Shown piece by piece: positions 19,133 to 27,678 of a stretch of DNA of 41,524 bases. Numbering within the stretch: position 1 is the stretch's first letter; each line of letters starts with the position of its first letter. This DNA is from Methylophilaceae bacterium (GTDB taxonomy: Bacteria > Pseudomonadota > Gammaproteobacteria > Burkholderiales > Methylophilaceae), in contig RFPI01000006.1 of NCBI GenBank assembly GCA_009926205.1, forward strand, positions 1-41,524. The letters are read 5' to 3'. Position numbers and translations under genes: made by a program. The notes beneath the pieces are model-generated. The model searched no databases and was not told the origin of the DNA. It saw nothing but the letters and a program-made list of their open reading frames with translations.

Positions 19133-20375
19133 TTTTTATTATCAAGATGGCGAGCTGTTCTGTGAACAAGTCGCCTTGCGTGAAATCGCTGAACGTTTTG
19201 GTACGCCAGCGTATGTCTATTCTCGCGCCGCGTTAAGCCAAGCTTTCAGCGCATTTACTGCGGGTCTGCAAGGCCACGACCATTTAGTTTGCTTTGCAGT
19301 GAAGTCCAATCCTAGCTTGGCTATTCTCAATCTATTTGCGCAGATGGGCGCTGGCTTTGATATCGTTTCTGGCGGTGAGTTGGCACGCGTACTTGCGGCT
19401 GGCGGAGATGCAGGTAAGGTAGTGTTTTCTGGCGTGGGCAAAACTGCAGAAGAAATGCGTGCGGCCCTAAAAGCCAATATTCGCTGCTTTAACATTGAGT
19501 CTGCAGCCGAACTTGAACGCTTGAATCAAATTGCGGGTGAAATGAATAAAGTTGCCCCAGTATCCTTCCGTGTCAATCCAGATGTGGATGCTAAAACCCA
19601 TCCATATATTTCTACTGGATTGAAAAACAACAAATTTGGCGTGGCCTATGAAGATGCCATTGCTTTGTACCAACGTGCCAGCCAAATGCCAAATATTGCT
19701 GTGCATGGAGTGGATTGTCACATCGGTTCGCAACTGACCGAGTTATCACCATTCTTGGATGCCTTGGATAGAGTGTTGTGGTTGGTAGATCAATTGCATG
19801 ATTTGGGCATACCTATTCAGCATATTGATATTGGTGGTGGCATAGGCATATGTTATCAAGACGAAACCCCCCCAGCTTTTGCTGAGTATGCCCAAGCCAT
19901 CCTAAACAAAATTGCGCAGCGTAATATTCAATTAGTCTTCGAACCAGGTCGTGCATTGGTAGGTAATGCCGGTGTGTTGCTGACCCAAGTGGAATATTTG
20001 AAACCAGGTAGCAGTAAGAATTTTGCTATCGTCGATGCCGCCATGAACGACCTAATGCGTCCAGCCCTGTATGACGCGTATCATCATATCCAGCCTGTGG
20101 TGCAACACCAAGGGCTGAAATCAGCAGTCTATGAGGTGGTGGGACCGGTATGCGAAAGTGGTGATTTTCTTGGACATGACCGAGAGCTCGCGATACAACA
20201 GGGCGACTTATTGGCCATTATGTCAGCCGGTGCATACGGAATGAGCATGAGCTCAAATTACAATACGCGTCCGCGCGCCATTGAGCTTATGGTAGATGGG
20301 GATCAGGTTCATGTGATTAGAGCGCGTGAACAAGTGAGTGATTTATTTGCCCTCGAGAAAGTCTTAAAGGCCTAG
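19125..20375 (+). CDS. lysA: Diaminopimelate decarboxylase LysA
   Basis: LysA is a PLP enzyme making lysine from meso-diaminopimelate in the cytoplasm. The start is GTG 19125 (MSNFYYQDGEL), inside the end of lptM. The 416 residues include the PLP lysine K60 (FAVKSNPSL), HIGSQL, the GGGIGI phosphate loop, EPGRALVGNAG and VCESGDFL. A longer open frame to 19029 exists but runs through lptM and has no matching N-terminus. A strong terminator follows about 35 bases after the stop. Confidence 0.96.
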   Translation: MSNFYYQDGELFCEQVALREIAERFGTPAYVYSRAALSQAFSAFTAGLQGHDHLVCFAVKSNPSLAILNLFAQMGAGFDIVSGGELARVLAAGGDAGKVVFSGVGKTAEEMRAALKANIRCFNIESAAELERLNQIAGEMNKVAPVSFRVNPDVDAKTHPYISTGLKNNKFGVAYEDAIALYQRASQMPNIAVHGVDCHIGSQLTELSPFLDALDRVLWLVDQLHDLGIPIQHIDIGGGIGICYQDETPPAFAEYAQAILNKIAQRNIQLVFEPGRALVGNAGVLLTQVEYLKPGSSKNFAIVDAAMNDLMRPALYDAYHHIQPVVQHQGLKSAVYEVVGPVCESGDFLGHDRELAIQQGDLLAIMSAGAYGMSMSSNYNTRPRAIELMVDGDQVHVIRAREQVSDLFALEKVLKA

Positions 20376-20409
20376 CGGATTTCAAGCTCTGTCATCTAAA
20401 TAAGAAAAT

Positions 20410-20437
20410 AAAAAAGCGGGATTTCCCCGCTTTTTTT
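20410..20437. terminator. Bidirectional terminator between lysA and purU
   Basis: AAAAAAGCGGG is separated by a short loop from CCCGCTTTTTTT. The A and T runs on both sides allow termination in both directions. It sits between the convergent lysA and purU genes. Confidence 0.93.
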
Positions 20438-20467
20438 ATTGCTTGTTCGATGATGATATTCAAATTA

Positions 20468-21328
20468 TCAATCAAAAATAACAGTCTTGTTTGCGTACAA
20501 CAATATTCTATTTTCGATATGCCAACGCACTGCACGCGACAAAACGATGCGCTCTAAATCGCGCCCCTTTTGTATCAGATCCTCGACTTGATCGCGGTGC
20601 GAAATACGCACAATATCTTGTTCAATAATCGGTCCTTCATCCAGTACCTCAGTCACATAATGGCTGGTGGCACCTATCAATTTCACACCTCTCTCAAAGG
20701 CACGATGGTAAGGGCGTGCGCCGATGAATGCAGGCAAGAAGGAATGGTGAATATTGATAATACGTTGTGGATAGCGCTCAACAAATGCGGGTGAAAGAAT
20801 TTGCATATAACGTGCCAAGACGATGAGGTCAATGTTATAAGCATCGAATAGTTTGAATTGCTCCGCCTCTGCTTGCGCTTTGTTTTCTTTATTCACCACG
20901 ATGTGATGGAAAGGGACGCCATAAAATTCAGCCAAACGCTGACAATCTAAGTGATTGCTGATAATCAGAGCGATATCACAAGCCAATTCTCCGCTTTGAT
21001 AGCGATGGAGTAAGTCGGCCAAACAATGATCGTATTGCGATACCATAATGGCCACTTGTGGGCGCTTCTGCGACAACTTCAGCTGCCATTGCATATCGAA
21101 GCGTTTGGCTAATGGTGAAAATTTATCAGCAAAATTCTCATTATTTAGTGCTGCGCCTGTTAAATCCCATTCAACGCGCATCAAAAAAAGATTATTTTCG
21201 GCATCTTGATGCTGGTCAGCATGCAAAATATTGGCAGAATGCTGATACAGAAAATCGGCGATGCCCGCTACTATGCCCTTTTGATCAGGACAAGTAATCA
21301 GTAGTGTGGCGGTGTTCTTTGTGCTCAT
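20468..21328 (-). CDS. purU: Formyltetrahydrofolate deformylase PurU
   Basis: PurU hydrolyses 10-formyl-tetrahydrofolate to formate and tetrahydrofolate, balancing folate pools. The 286 residues have an N-terminal ACT regulatory domain (about 6-85, LLITCPDQKGIVAGIADFLY) and a formyltransferase-like domain. The catalytic triad is visible as N192, H194 (NIHHSFLP) and D230 (VLDEGPII), with the spacing of PurN/PurU enzymes. It could supply free tetrahydrofolate for the metH methyl cycle or for formate generation. It is a single gene convergent with lysA. Confidence 0.95.
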   Translation of the reverse strand: MSTKNTATLLITCPDQKGIVAGIADFLYQHSANILHADQHQDAENNLFLMRVEWDLTGAALNNENFADKFSPLAKRFDMQWQLKLSQKRPQVAIMVSQYDHCLADLLHRYQSGELACDIALIISNHLDCQRLAEFYGVPFHHIVVNKENKAQAEAEQFKLFDAYNIDLIVLARYMQILSPAFVERYPQRIINIHHSFLPAFIGARPYHRAFERGVKLIGATSHYVTEVLDEGPIIEQDIVRISHRDQVEDLIQKGRDLERIVLSRAVRWHIENRILLYANKTVIFD

Positions 21329-21486
21329 AAGCCAATTTCATTTTTCAAAAGACTGACATTATAGCAAATATCCCAGCACTCCCCTTGTGTGTCTGAACAC
21401 AGCCCTACAGGCTGAGCTCCGTATACAGTGCATAGTGGCTTGTGGTATCTTTAGTACTATTGCCAAACAATAGATTAGGGAATTCA

Positions 21487-22002
21487 TTGAATAAACATTT
21501 ACGCTATTTTGTCATTTATTGTGCTATCCCTATCGTCGTCGTTCTATGGTGGTGGGGCATGTTTTCCTCTGCAGAGGTAAACGAACAAGACGCGCCGGCG
21601 TATCGATATGCCTATCTAGAGGTCGAGGGACCATACTCCAAATTAGGTAGTAAACAAGCTGAGGTTCAAGCTTTATTAAAGCTACAGAAAGTGAACTATA
21701 CCTACCCAATTACACTCATGATGAGTGACCCACGGGTCACTCAATATAAGCAGCGAGTTGCTAGAATTGGTTTTTTGCTAAGTTCTAATGCCAATGTGGC
21801 AGAGCCGTTAAAACTAGATACCATCCCTGCGCGTCATGTGATCAGTGTCAGTATCAAAGCCCACCCGTTATTTGCTTATGGCAAAACATATGGTGCTTTG
21901 GTGAAGTATTGTGAGCAACATGGGATGGGTTTGCAGTTGCCTACAGTAGAAATTGTTGAGCACAGTAAGTTAACTGTGCAAATGCCACTTGGAAAGGAGT
22001 AA
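21487..22002 (+). CDS. Membrane-anchored GyrI-like (AraC effector-binding) domain protein
   Basis: This protein of about 171 residues has one N-terminal membrane helix (YFVIYCAIPIVVVLWWWGMF) and a periplasmic GyrI-like/SOUL-fold domain with PYSKLGSKQAEVQALL, ARIGFLLSS and DTIPARHVISVSIKAHP. Such domains bind small molecules; the ligand is unknown. The start is taken as TTG 21487 with TAGGG seven bases upstream; a GTG at 21442 in frame would add 15 residues. The next gene, an AmpE/CobD-family protein, begins four bases after the stop, so the two are probably co-translated. Confidence 0.78.
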   Translation: MNKHLRYFVIYCAIPIVVVLWWWGMFSSAEVNEQDAPAYRYAYLEVEGPYSKLGSKQAEVQALLKLQKVNYTYPITLMMSDPRVTQYKQRVARIGFLLSSNANVAEPLKLDTIPARHVISVSIKAHPLFAYGKTYGALVKYCEQHGMGLQLPTVEIVEHSKLTVQMPLGKE

Positions 22003-22005
22003 GTT

Positions 22006-22917
22006 TTGAAGGCTATAGCACTCATCATCGCGTTGGTATTGCTTTATTATCGTCCGCGCAATCCAAAAGCCACAGGTTGGTTTCATGGCTATGTCAATTG
22101 GTTACAACGTGTCTTTAATCTTAATAGCTCACGTCAAGGTATTTTTGCTTGGTTGATGGCGGTCGGTTTACCAGCACTTCTGATGATTAATGTGTATTTC
22201 TTAATTCTTTTCAAATTTGGATTGTTGGCTGCATTAGTAGTGAATGTTGTGGTGTTGTATTTTGTCTTGCAATTCTCCAATTTTGGGCGCGAGACAGAAA
22301 ACATATATCAAGAATTGAGTGCAGAAAAATTAGATGATGCGCGTTTAAGCTATACCACTTGGCAGAAAAAACCCATGGAAGAATATAGCGTTTCTCAGTT
22401 GGCTTCACTCACCATAGAGGCTACTTTGATTCGTGCTTATCGTGGCTTGTTTGCACCGATTATGTGGTTTGTATTATTAGGTCCAGCCGGCGCTGTGTTG
22501 TATCGGGCCAGTGAGCAACTACAACAAGTTTGGCCTGACTCATCTGCTTATCCTTTGCATCAATTTTCGCAAAAAATCCATCAATGGATAGATTGGTTGC
22601 CGGTAAGATTTACTGCGATTTGTTTTGCCATTGTGGGTGATTTTGAGGACGCTGCTTATTGCTGGCGCAACCAAGCTAAGCAGTGGAGCAATCGCTCTTT
22701 GGGCATATTATTAACCAGTGCTGCAGGTGCTTTGGATATTCGTTTATCCAACAAACTTCCTGACCATGATAAAGAAATCGAACGGGCAGAAGCAGGTATC
22801 GGTGATGACCCTGGTGCAGATGAAATCTACGCAGCCTTGGCGATGGTGAGACGTGTATTGCTTTTGGTCATTGTGCTGGTTTTCCTATTAATTTTTGGTT
22901 ATTGGCTAGGTAGTTAA
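22006..22917 (+). CDS. AmpE/CobD-family integral membrane protein
   Basis: This 303-residue polytopic membrane protein belongs to the CobD/CbiB/AmpE superfamily. Segments similar to E. coli AmpE are IMWFVLLGPAGAVLYRASEQL and WIDWLPVRFTAICFAIVGDFEDA. The start is TTG 22006 with a strong AAGGAG site. CbiB/CobD acts in cobalamin side-chain assembly, whereas AmpE takes part in beta-lactamase induction signalling. The WxDWxPVR segment fits AmpE better, yet the window contains two B12 enzymes, so a cobamide role is not excluded. It sits directly upstream of ispH with no gap. Confidence 0.8.
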   Translation: MKAIALIIALVLLYYRPRNPKATGWFHGYVNWLQRVFNLNSSRQGIFAWLMAVGLPALLMINVYFLILFKFGLLAALVVNVVVLYFVLQFSNFGRETENIYQELSAEKLDDARLSYTTWQKKPMEEYSVSQLASLTIEATLIRAYRGLFAPIMWFVLLGPAGAVLYRASEQLQQVWPDSSAYPLHQFSQKIHQWIDWLPVRFTAICFAIVGDFEDAAYCWRNQAKQWSNRSLGILLTSAAGALDIRLSNKLPDHDKEIERAEAGIGDDPGADEIYAALAMVRRVLLLVIVLVFLLIFGYWLGS

Positions 22918-23862
22918 ATGACACAGATTTCTTTAGCCAATCCGCGAGGTTTTTGTGCGGGTGTCGATCGTGCCATCGTGATTGTAGAAGAGGCGCTACG
23001 CAAATTTGGCGCTCCAATTTACGTTCGACACGAGGTGGTGCATAACAAATTTGTAGTAGAAGAATTAAAAGCTAAGGGTGCTGTGTTTGTTGATGAGCTC
23101 GACCAAGTCCCCAGTGGTGCCACCGTGATTTTTAGTGCCCATGGTGTTTCCAAGCAAGTGCGTCATGAGGCGGATCAACGAGGACTAAATGTATTCGATG
23201 CGACCTGTCCTTTGGTGACCAAAGTCCATATCGAAGTCGAAAAAATGCGCGCCGAGGGAAAAGAAATCATCATGATAGGCCATCGTGGACACCCAGAGGT
23301 TGAAGGCACGATGGGTCAATCTCAGGGAGGCATGTATCTGGTCGAGAGTGTCGATGATGTTGCACAATTACAAGTAAAACATCCCAATCAACTCGCTTAT
23401 GTGACCCAGACCACACTGTCGATTGATGATGCCGCAGAGATAGTGTCTGCCCTGCAGCAACGCTTTCCAAATATTACAGCACCTAAAAGCGACTCGATTT
23501 GTTATGCCACACAAAATCGCCAAGATGCCATTAAAACTTTAGCACAGCAGTGCGAGGTGGTGATTGTGGTTGGCTCACCCAATAGCTCTAATTCAAATCG
23601 TTTGCGAGAAGTTGCTGAACTACAAGGCGCGCAAGCTTATATGGTAGACAATGCCAGTTATTTACAAACTGCTTGGGTGCAAGGTAAGCAAACTATTGGG
23701 GTTTCAGCAGGGGCTTCTGCCCCCGAGGTATTGGTCAAGGAAGTCATCAGTAGCTTGCAAAAAATGACGCAGGCGGATGTGATTGAACTCCCTGGAGTTG
23801 AGGAAAAAGTAGTCTTTCATCTTCCCAAGAATTTACGCGATGCAGAAAAAAAGGCGCATTAA
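22918..23862 (+). CDS. ispH: 4-hydroxy-3-methylbut-2-enyl diphosphate reductase IspH
   Basis: IspH (LytB) carries out the last step of the MEP isoprenoid pathway, giving IPP and DMAPP. The 314-residue enzyme has the three iron-sulfur cysteines C13 ([14 protein letters not shown]), C97 (DATCPLV) and C195 ([11 protein letters not shown]). The motif [14 protein letters not shown] is also typical. ATG 22918 directly follows the previous stop codon. Its stop codon is part of the loop of the following terminator. Confidence 0.97.
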   Translation: MTQISLANPRGFCAGVDRAIVIVEEALRKFGAPIYVRHEVVHNKFVVEELKAKGAVFVDELDQVPSGATVIFSAHGVSKQVRHEADQRGLNVFDATCPLVTKVHIEVEKMRAEGKEIIMIGHRGHPEVEGTMGQSQGGMYLVESVDDVAQLQVKHPNQLAYVTQTTLSIDDAAEIVSALQQRFPNITAPKSDSICYATQNRQDAIKTLAQQCEVVIVVGSPNSSNSNRLREVAELQGAQAYMVDNASYLQTAWVQGKQTIGVSAGASAPEVLVKEVISSLQKMTQADVIELPGVEEKVVFHLPKNLRDAEKKAH

Positions 23863-23872
23863 GCGCCTTTTT
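23848..23872. terminator. Bidirectional terminator overlapping the ispH stop
   Basis: AAAAAGGCGC (23848-23857) and GCGCCTTTTT (23863-23872) form a 10-bp stem with loop ATTAA, so the ispH TAA lies in the loop. It serves both ispH and the convergent doxX gene. Confidence 0.92.
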
Positions 23873-23886
23873 GATTGGATGGAAAA

Positions 23887-24255
23887 TTATTTTTTCCAAC
23901 TATCCAAGCTATATGCTGTGGCTGGGTTGTTAGCCAAGATTAATAGTCCGCCGACAATCGCCAAATATTGAAATGGAGACAAACCTAAGGCCAAAGAGAT
24001 AAAAATGGCATAAATCGCCATGCCAATCGCAGCAGCTCTTGTTTTATAGCCTAACAACAGCAGGGCTCCGCCCACTAATTGCACCAAAATAATCAATGGA
24101 GCAAAGATGCCAGGTAGCCCTTGATGTCCCAAGGCATTTTGATAATCCACATAACCATTAGGATTGTTGCTAAAGCCGTAAATCAATACGATGACTTGCA
24201 ACAAAAATAATTGCGCAATCAGTATGCGACCAAGAAAACTAAATGCTTTGTTCAT
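23887..24255 (-). CDS. DoxX-family membrane protein
   Basis: This 122-residue protein has four hydrophobic helices and the DoxX family pattern (FLGRILIAQLFL, LVQLVGGALLLLGYKTRAAAIGMA). DoxX-type proteins are linked to oxidative-stress responses or thiosulfate/quinone chemistry, but most have no established function. The family's early conserved helix and the GGxxLLLGYKTR turn are clear. It is a single gene with terminator sequence downstream. Confidence 0.88.
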   Translation of the reverse strand: MNKAFSFLGRILIAQLFLLQVIVLIYGFSNNPNGYVDYQNALGHQGLPGIFAPLIILVQLVGGALLLLGYKTRAAAIGMAIYAIFISLALGLSPFQYLAIVGGLLILANNPATAYSLDSWKK

Positions 24256-24344
24256 GATTCCATCCTATAAAATTAAGCGTGGCATGAGTATATGTGAAGT
24301 TGATATCCTCGGCAAACTAGGCAAGAAATAATTGGAGTGTTGCA

Positions 24345-24782
24345 GTGCGTTACCCCGAACCAAATTTAAACATTGTGAGTTGGCAACAAGCCGAAGTTTC
24401 ATTGCGGCAGATTCGCGAGCAGGTATTTATGCAAGAGCAATCAGTGCCTGCTGAGTTGGAATGGGACGGTTTGGATGCAGAGGCTAAGCATCTATTGCTC
24501 AACATCGGTCAGCAACCGGTGGCATGTGCAAGATTATTGCCCACACAGCATTTGGGACGTATGGCGGTTTTGCCCGAGTGGCGTGGCAAAGGACTCGGCA
24601 GACGGCTTATGCAATGTGCCATTGATTATGCACAACATCACGCATGGCACGCTATTCATATATCCGCACAAATTCAAGCCCAAGGTTTCTATCAACGATT
24701 TGGTTTTACCGTCACAAGTGAGCCTTATTTAGATGCTGGCATATGGCATTGCGATATGCGCTTACAAATTTCTCCAGCATGA
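24345..24782 (+). CDS. GNAT-family N-acetyltransferase (ElaA-like)
   Basis: This 145-residue protein has the GNAT acetyl-CoA motif: LGRMAVLPEWRGKGLGRRLM with the R/Q-x-x-G-x-G/A pattern, preceded by the VACARLLP strand and followed by HISAQIQAQGFYQRFGF. The start region REQVFMQEQSVPAELEWDGLD is typical of the ElaA/YjcF subgroup. The substrate is unknown. The start is GTG 24345 with GGAG nine bases upstream. It precedes the Fae gene, which has its own promoter. Confidence 0.9.
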   Translation: MRYPEPNLNIVSWQQAEVSLRQIREQVFMQEQSVPAELEWDGLDAEAKHLLLNIGQQPVACARLLPTQHLGRMAVLPEWRGKGLGRRLMQCAIDYAQHHAWHAIHISAQIQAQGFYQRFGFTVTSEPYLDAGIWHCDMRLQISPA

Positions 24783-24783
24783 T

Positions 24784-24812
24784 TTGCTGATGTATGCTGG
24801 CTTGGGTAGAAT
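24784..24812 (+). promoter_or_regulatory. Probable sigma-70 promoter of the Fae gene
   Basis: TTGCTG (24784-24789) and TAGAAT (24807-24812) are separated by exactly 17 bases, with TG shortly before the -10 element. This gives a leader of about 45-50 bases before the ATG at 24866. Confidence 0.65.
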
Positions 24813-24865
24813 ACGCACCTCGAATTTTGTGCTTCTTTCATCAGTTTTTTTCAGGAATCTAAATT

Positions 24866-25408
24866 ATGTCCAAAATTATTTTTAAAGCGGGTGAAGCGAC
24901 TGTATTCAGCCCAGGTAAAGATGTCACTGCTGCTATGCCAGAGATTTTGATTGGCGCGGTGGATGGCCCAGTTGGCGCTGCTTTTGCCAATATGATGGCA
25001 CAAAGCAAAGGCCATACGGCCATGTTTGCTGTGCGCGATATCAATCAATTGGTACGCCCAGCATGTATGATGGTGCCAAAAGTAACGCTTAAAGATAGCG
25101 CTAATATTGAATTATTTGGTGGTGTGGTGCAGGCTGCTACAGCAGATGCCATTTTGGATTGTGTGATTGAAGGCATTATTCCAAAAGATCAAGTGAATGA
25201 TTTGTGCATCATCAGTTTGGTTTGGATTGACCCAGGTTGCGTTAAAGAAGCGAACTTGGATAAAGCGGATATGTATAAAAACAATTACGAAGCGACTAAA
25301 TTGGCGATTAAGCGTGCTCTGAACGATGAGCCTAGCATTGATGAGTTAATCAAAAATCGTAAAACCATTAAGCATTGTATGTGGGACGAAAGCTGGGGCG
25401 AGATCTAA
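24866..25408 (+). CDS. Formaldehyde-activating enzyme (Fae) homologue lacking the catalytic histidine
   Basis: True Fae condenses formaldehyde with tetrahydromethanopterin in methylotrophs. This 180-residue protein aligns along its length with Methylobacterium Fae as I remember it: LFGGVVQA, VIEGIIPKDQVNDL and NNYEATKLAIKRALNDEP match well. The catalytic histidine that lies just before the I-D-L-I-I-G strand is replaced by M24 (AAMPEILIG). Five cysteines are present (C67, C99, C114, C125, C171), and the C-terminal tail ends with two tryptophans. It is thus a Fae2/Fae3-like paralogue and possibly not a formaldehyde condensing enzyme. Ribosome site AGGA precedes ATG 24866; promoter and terminator make it monocistronic. 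Confidence 0.88.
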   Translation: MSKIIFKAGEATVFSPGKDVTAAMPEILIGAVDGPVGAAFANMMAQSKGHTAMFAVRDINQLVRPACMMVPKVTLKDSANIELFGGVVQAATADAILDCVIEGIIPKDQVNDLCIISLVWIDPGCVKEANLDKADMYKNNYEATKLAIKRALNDEPSIDELIKNRKTIKHCMWDESWGEI

Positions 25409-25432
25409 TTCTTTCGCATTGTAAAGCTAATA

Positions 25433-25462
25433 AAAAAGCAGTTCTTGTGAACTGCTTTTTTT
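25433..25462. terminator. Terminator after the Fae gene
   Basis: GCAGTTC and GAACTGC around a TTGT loop form a stem flanked by A and T runs (AAAAAAGCAGTTC, GAACTGCTTTTTTT). It ends the Fae transcript and can also serve the convergent small gene. Confidence 0.92.
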
Positions 25463-25484
25463 ATGTCTGCTATTCCACTAGTTT

Positions 25485-25730
25485 TTAATCACGCTGAGCG
25501 GAGGATTGATATGGTCTCAAATCTAATGGTGGGGAGCGCATGATTTTATCTATCACCAAACGCGCCATCGCCCAGGCGCGCTCCTCACGCATCAGTTCTA
25601 ACTCATGCTCTTCATATGGCAAATAGCGACCGCCATGCGTGAGCGAATAGCGTACAGAGTTCTCTGGCTTGGCATATGCCAGAATCACATCCTGCACTCG
25701 TTCAGCTCGACTCTTGTATAAGCTAGCCAT
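25485..25730 (-). CDS. Small conserved-looking protein of unknown function
   Basis: I do not recognise this 81-residue protein. It is soluble and largely helical in appearance, with many Arg and Glu residues (KSRAERVQDVILAYAK, EHELELMREERAWAMARLVIDKIM) and a tyrosine-containing central turn (RYSLTHGGRYLPYEE). The start is ATG 25730, preceded by GAGTGAG; a GTG one codon earlier is possible. It lies 46 bases downstream of mutY on the same strand. Codon use looks like that of its neighbours, which supports a real gene. Confidence 0.65.
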   Translation of the reverse strand: MASLYKSRAERVQDVILAYAKPENSVRYSLTHGGRYLPYEEHELELMREERAWAMARLVIDKIMRSPPLDLRPYQSSAQRD

Positions 25731-25776
25731 CACTCACTCAAAAAGAAGTTAATCAAAATTTGAATCAAATGAGAGT

Positions 25777-26826
25777 TTATACAGGCTGTATTAGGTTTAG
25801 CAATATCTTTCTTACTGGCGTAGGAATAGCCGCATTGACGGCCTCATGCAGTGGCAGCCAAAGTAGCTGGGGAGCGTGCGCTTGTGGTGCGCGTTCAGAT
25901 AGATGCATGGGTTGCGGAATAATGTTCAACTTGTAATGCGTGAAGCTATGCGGCACTTCTGCTAGCGGTTCACTGGCTTGGGCTTGAAGTGCAAATCGCG
26001 TTTGCAGCACTTGGTCGGGAATCTCTTGCGCTGATATCTCCGGTAAACTCCATAAGCCTCCCCAGATTCCGCTGGGAGGACGTTTCTCTAACAACACCTC
26101 ATCGCCATCCAAGACGATTAACATCACCGTATGTTTTTGTGGCAGGCTTTTCTTTGGCTTGCTGGTGGGTAGGATGGCGACCATTTGTTGTGCATAGGCT
26201 TGGCAACTGCTTTGGATAGGACATTCTATGCAACGCGGTTTACTGCGAGTACATAGCGTTGCTCCTAAGTCCATCAAGCCTTGGGTATAAGCCACGATAT
26301 TTTTATGAGGTAATAGTTGCTCTGCCAGTTGCCACATTTGTTTTTCAATCTTAGGTTGCCCCGGCCAACCTTGAATTAAAAAGTGACGCGCAAAAATTCG
26401 TTTCACATTGCCGTCTAAAATGGCTTGCTGTTGTTCAAAGGCGAATGCAGTAATCGCTGCGGCGGTAGATCGACCTATACCAGGCAAGGATAAAATATCT
26501 GGCATTTGCTGAGGGAATTGTCCGGCAAATTCATCGACAATTTTTTGTGCAGCGTCATGTAGATTGCGTGCACGGGAGTAATATCCCAGACCACTCCAGT
26601 AGCGCATCACTTCCTCTTGCGGGGCGGCGGCTAAGGCTTGTACATCGGGGAAGCGTTGCATAAAGCGTTGATAGTAAGCAATCACCGCCTGCACTTGGGT
26701 TTGTTGCAACATAATTTCTGACACCCAAATGGCGTAGGCATCATGCGTATTTTGCCAAGGCAATTGATGGCGACCATGCACTTGTTGCCACGCGATAATC
26801 TTTTGTGAGAAATCAGTGTGTGACAT
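25777..26826 (-). CDS. mutY: A/G-specific adenine glycosylase MutY
   Basis: MutY removes adenine mispaired with 8-oxoguanine. The 349-residue protein has the catalytic E37 (SEIMLQQTQ) and D138 (LDGNVKRI), the helix-hairpin-helix LPGIGRSTA at 114-122, and the [4Fe-4S] ligands C192, C199, C202 and C208, all at the E. coli positions. The C-terminal MutT-like domain (about 230-345) recognises 8-oxoG. It is in a minus-strand run with uppP upstream (42 bases) and the small unknown gene downstream. Confidence 0.97.
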   Translation of the reverse strand: MSHTDFSQKIIAWQQVHGRHQLPWQNTHDAYAIWVSEIMLQQTQVQAVIAYYQRFMQRFPDVQALAAAPQEEVMRYWSGLGYYSRARNLHDAAQKIVDEFAGQFPQQMPDILSLPGIGRSTAAAITAFAFEQQQAILDGNVKRIFARHFLIQGWPGQPKIEKQMWQLAEQLLPHKNIVAYTQGLMDLGATLCTRSKPRCIECPIQSSCQAYAQQMVAILPTSKPKKSLPQKHTVMLIVLDGDEVLLEKRPPSGIWGGLWSLPEISAQEIPDQVLQTRFALQAQASEPLAEVPHSFTHYKLNIIPQPMHLSERAPQAHAPQLLWLPLHEAVNAAIPTPVRKILLNLIQPV

Positions 26827-26868
26827 CGAAAATCACTCTGCGGTCATGCGTAAATCTCTGATTGAAAA

Positions 26869-27669
26869 TTAGAGAAAGTAGCACAGTACGATGATGCCTA
26901 ATACGATTCGATAATAAGCGAATACTTTGAAATCATGCTGGGCGATAAATCGCAAAAAAGTTTTGATGGCCAGCAGCGCTGAAAAGAATGCGGCAATAAA
27001 GCCCAAGCCGAATACTCCCCAATCTGAACCGGAGAGTAAATCACGATGTTTAAGCAGATCGTAGGCGCTGGCGACAAACATCACTGGAATGGCGAGGAAG
27101 AAGGAAAACTCTGTGGCGGCCCGACGTGACAGTCCCACTCCCATTGCTCCAAGTATCGTTGCGCCGGCACGCGACACACCAGGGATAAGGGCCAGTGCTT
27201 GAAATAGACCTATTTTGATGGCTTGCATCACCGTCATATGTTGGATGTCATGAGTGCGTGGTTTCAGTCTCAGTGACTCCACCCATAAGATAATCAAACC
27301 CCCAGCAATCAGGGCGCAAGCAACGGCGATAGGGTTAAATAAAAGTGCTTTAATTTGTTTGTGCAGGGCTAAACCGATCAGTGCCAATGGCAAAAATGCC
27401 AACAGCAAATGCAATACAAAACGCTGCGCTTGGCGGTCCTTGCCTAGATGTTTCACGACTTCAATCAGTCGCTGTTGATACAGCCAGCACACTGACAGAA
27501 TTGCCCCCAGCTGGATAAAGATTTCAAATACATCGCGACGAGACTTATCCATAAAATCAATCAAGTCACTCACGATAATTAAATGTCCTGTGCTACTGAT
27601 AGGCAGGAACTCTGTAGCGCCTTCTACGATGCCAAGTAACAGAGCTTTTAATAACAACAGAATATCCAA
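26869..27669 (-). CDS. uppP: Undecaprenyl-diphosphatase UppP (BacA)
   Basis: UppP dephosphorylates undecaprenyl diphosphate, recycling the lipid carrier for peptidoglycan and O-antigen. The 266-residue integral membrane protein has the motifs EGATEFLPISSTGHLI (about 16-31) and PGVSRAGATILGAM that carry the active-site Glu, Ser and Arg residues. The number of hydrophobic segments (about eight) is typical. It also gives bacitracin tolerance in many bacteria. It lies between mutY and the pseudouridine synthase on the minus strand. Confidence 0.97.
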   Translation of the reverse strand: MDILLLLKALLLGIVEGATEFLPISSTGHLIIVSDLIDFMDKSRRDVFEIFIQLGAILSVCWLYQQRLIEVVKHLGKDRQAQRFVLHLLLAFLPLALIGLALHKQIKALLFNPIAVACALIAGGLIILWVESLRLKPRTHDIQHMTVMQAIKIGLFQALALIPGVSRAGATILGAMGVGLSRRAATEFSFFLAIPVMFVASAYDLLKHRDLLSGSDWGVFGLGFIAAFFSALLAIKTFLRFIAQHDFKVFAYYRIVLGIIVLCYFL

Positions 27670-27678
27670 GCGTGCTCC

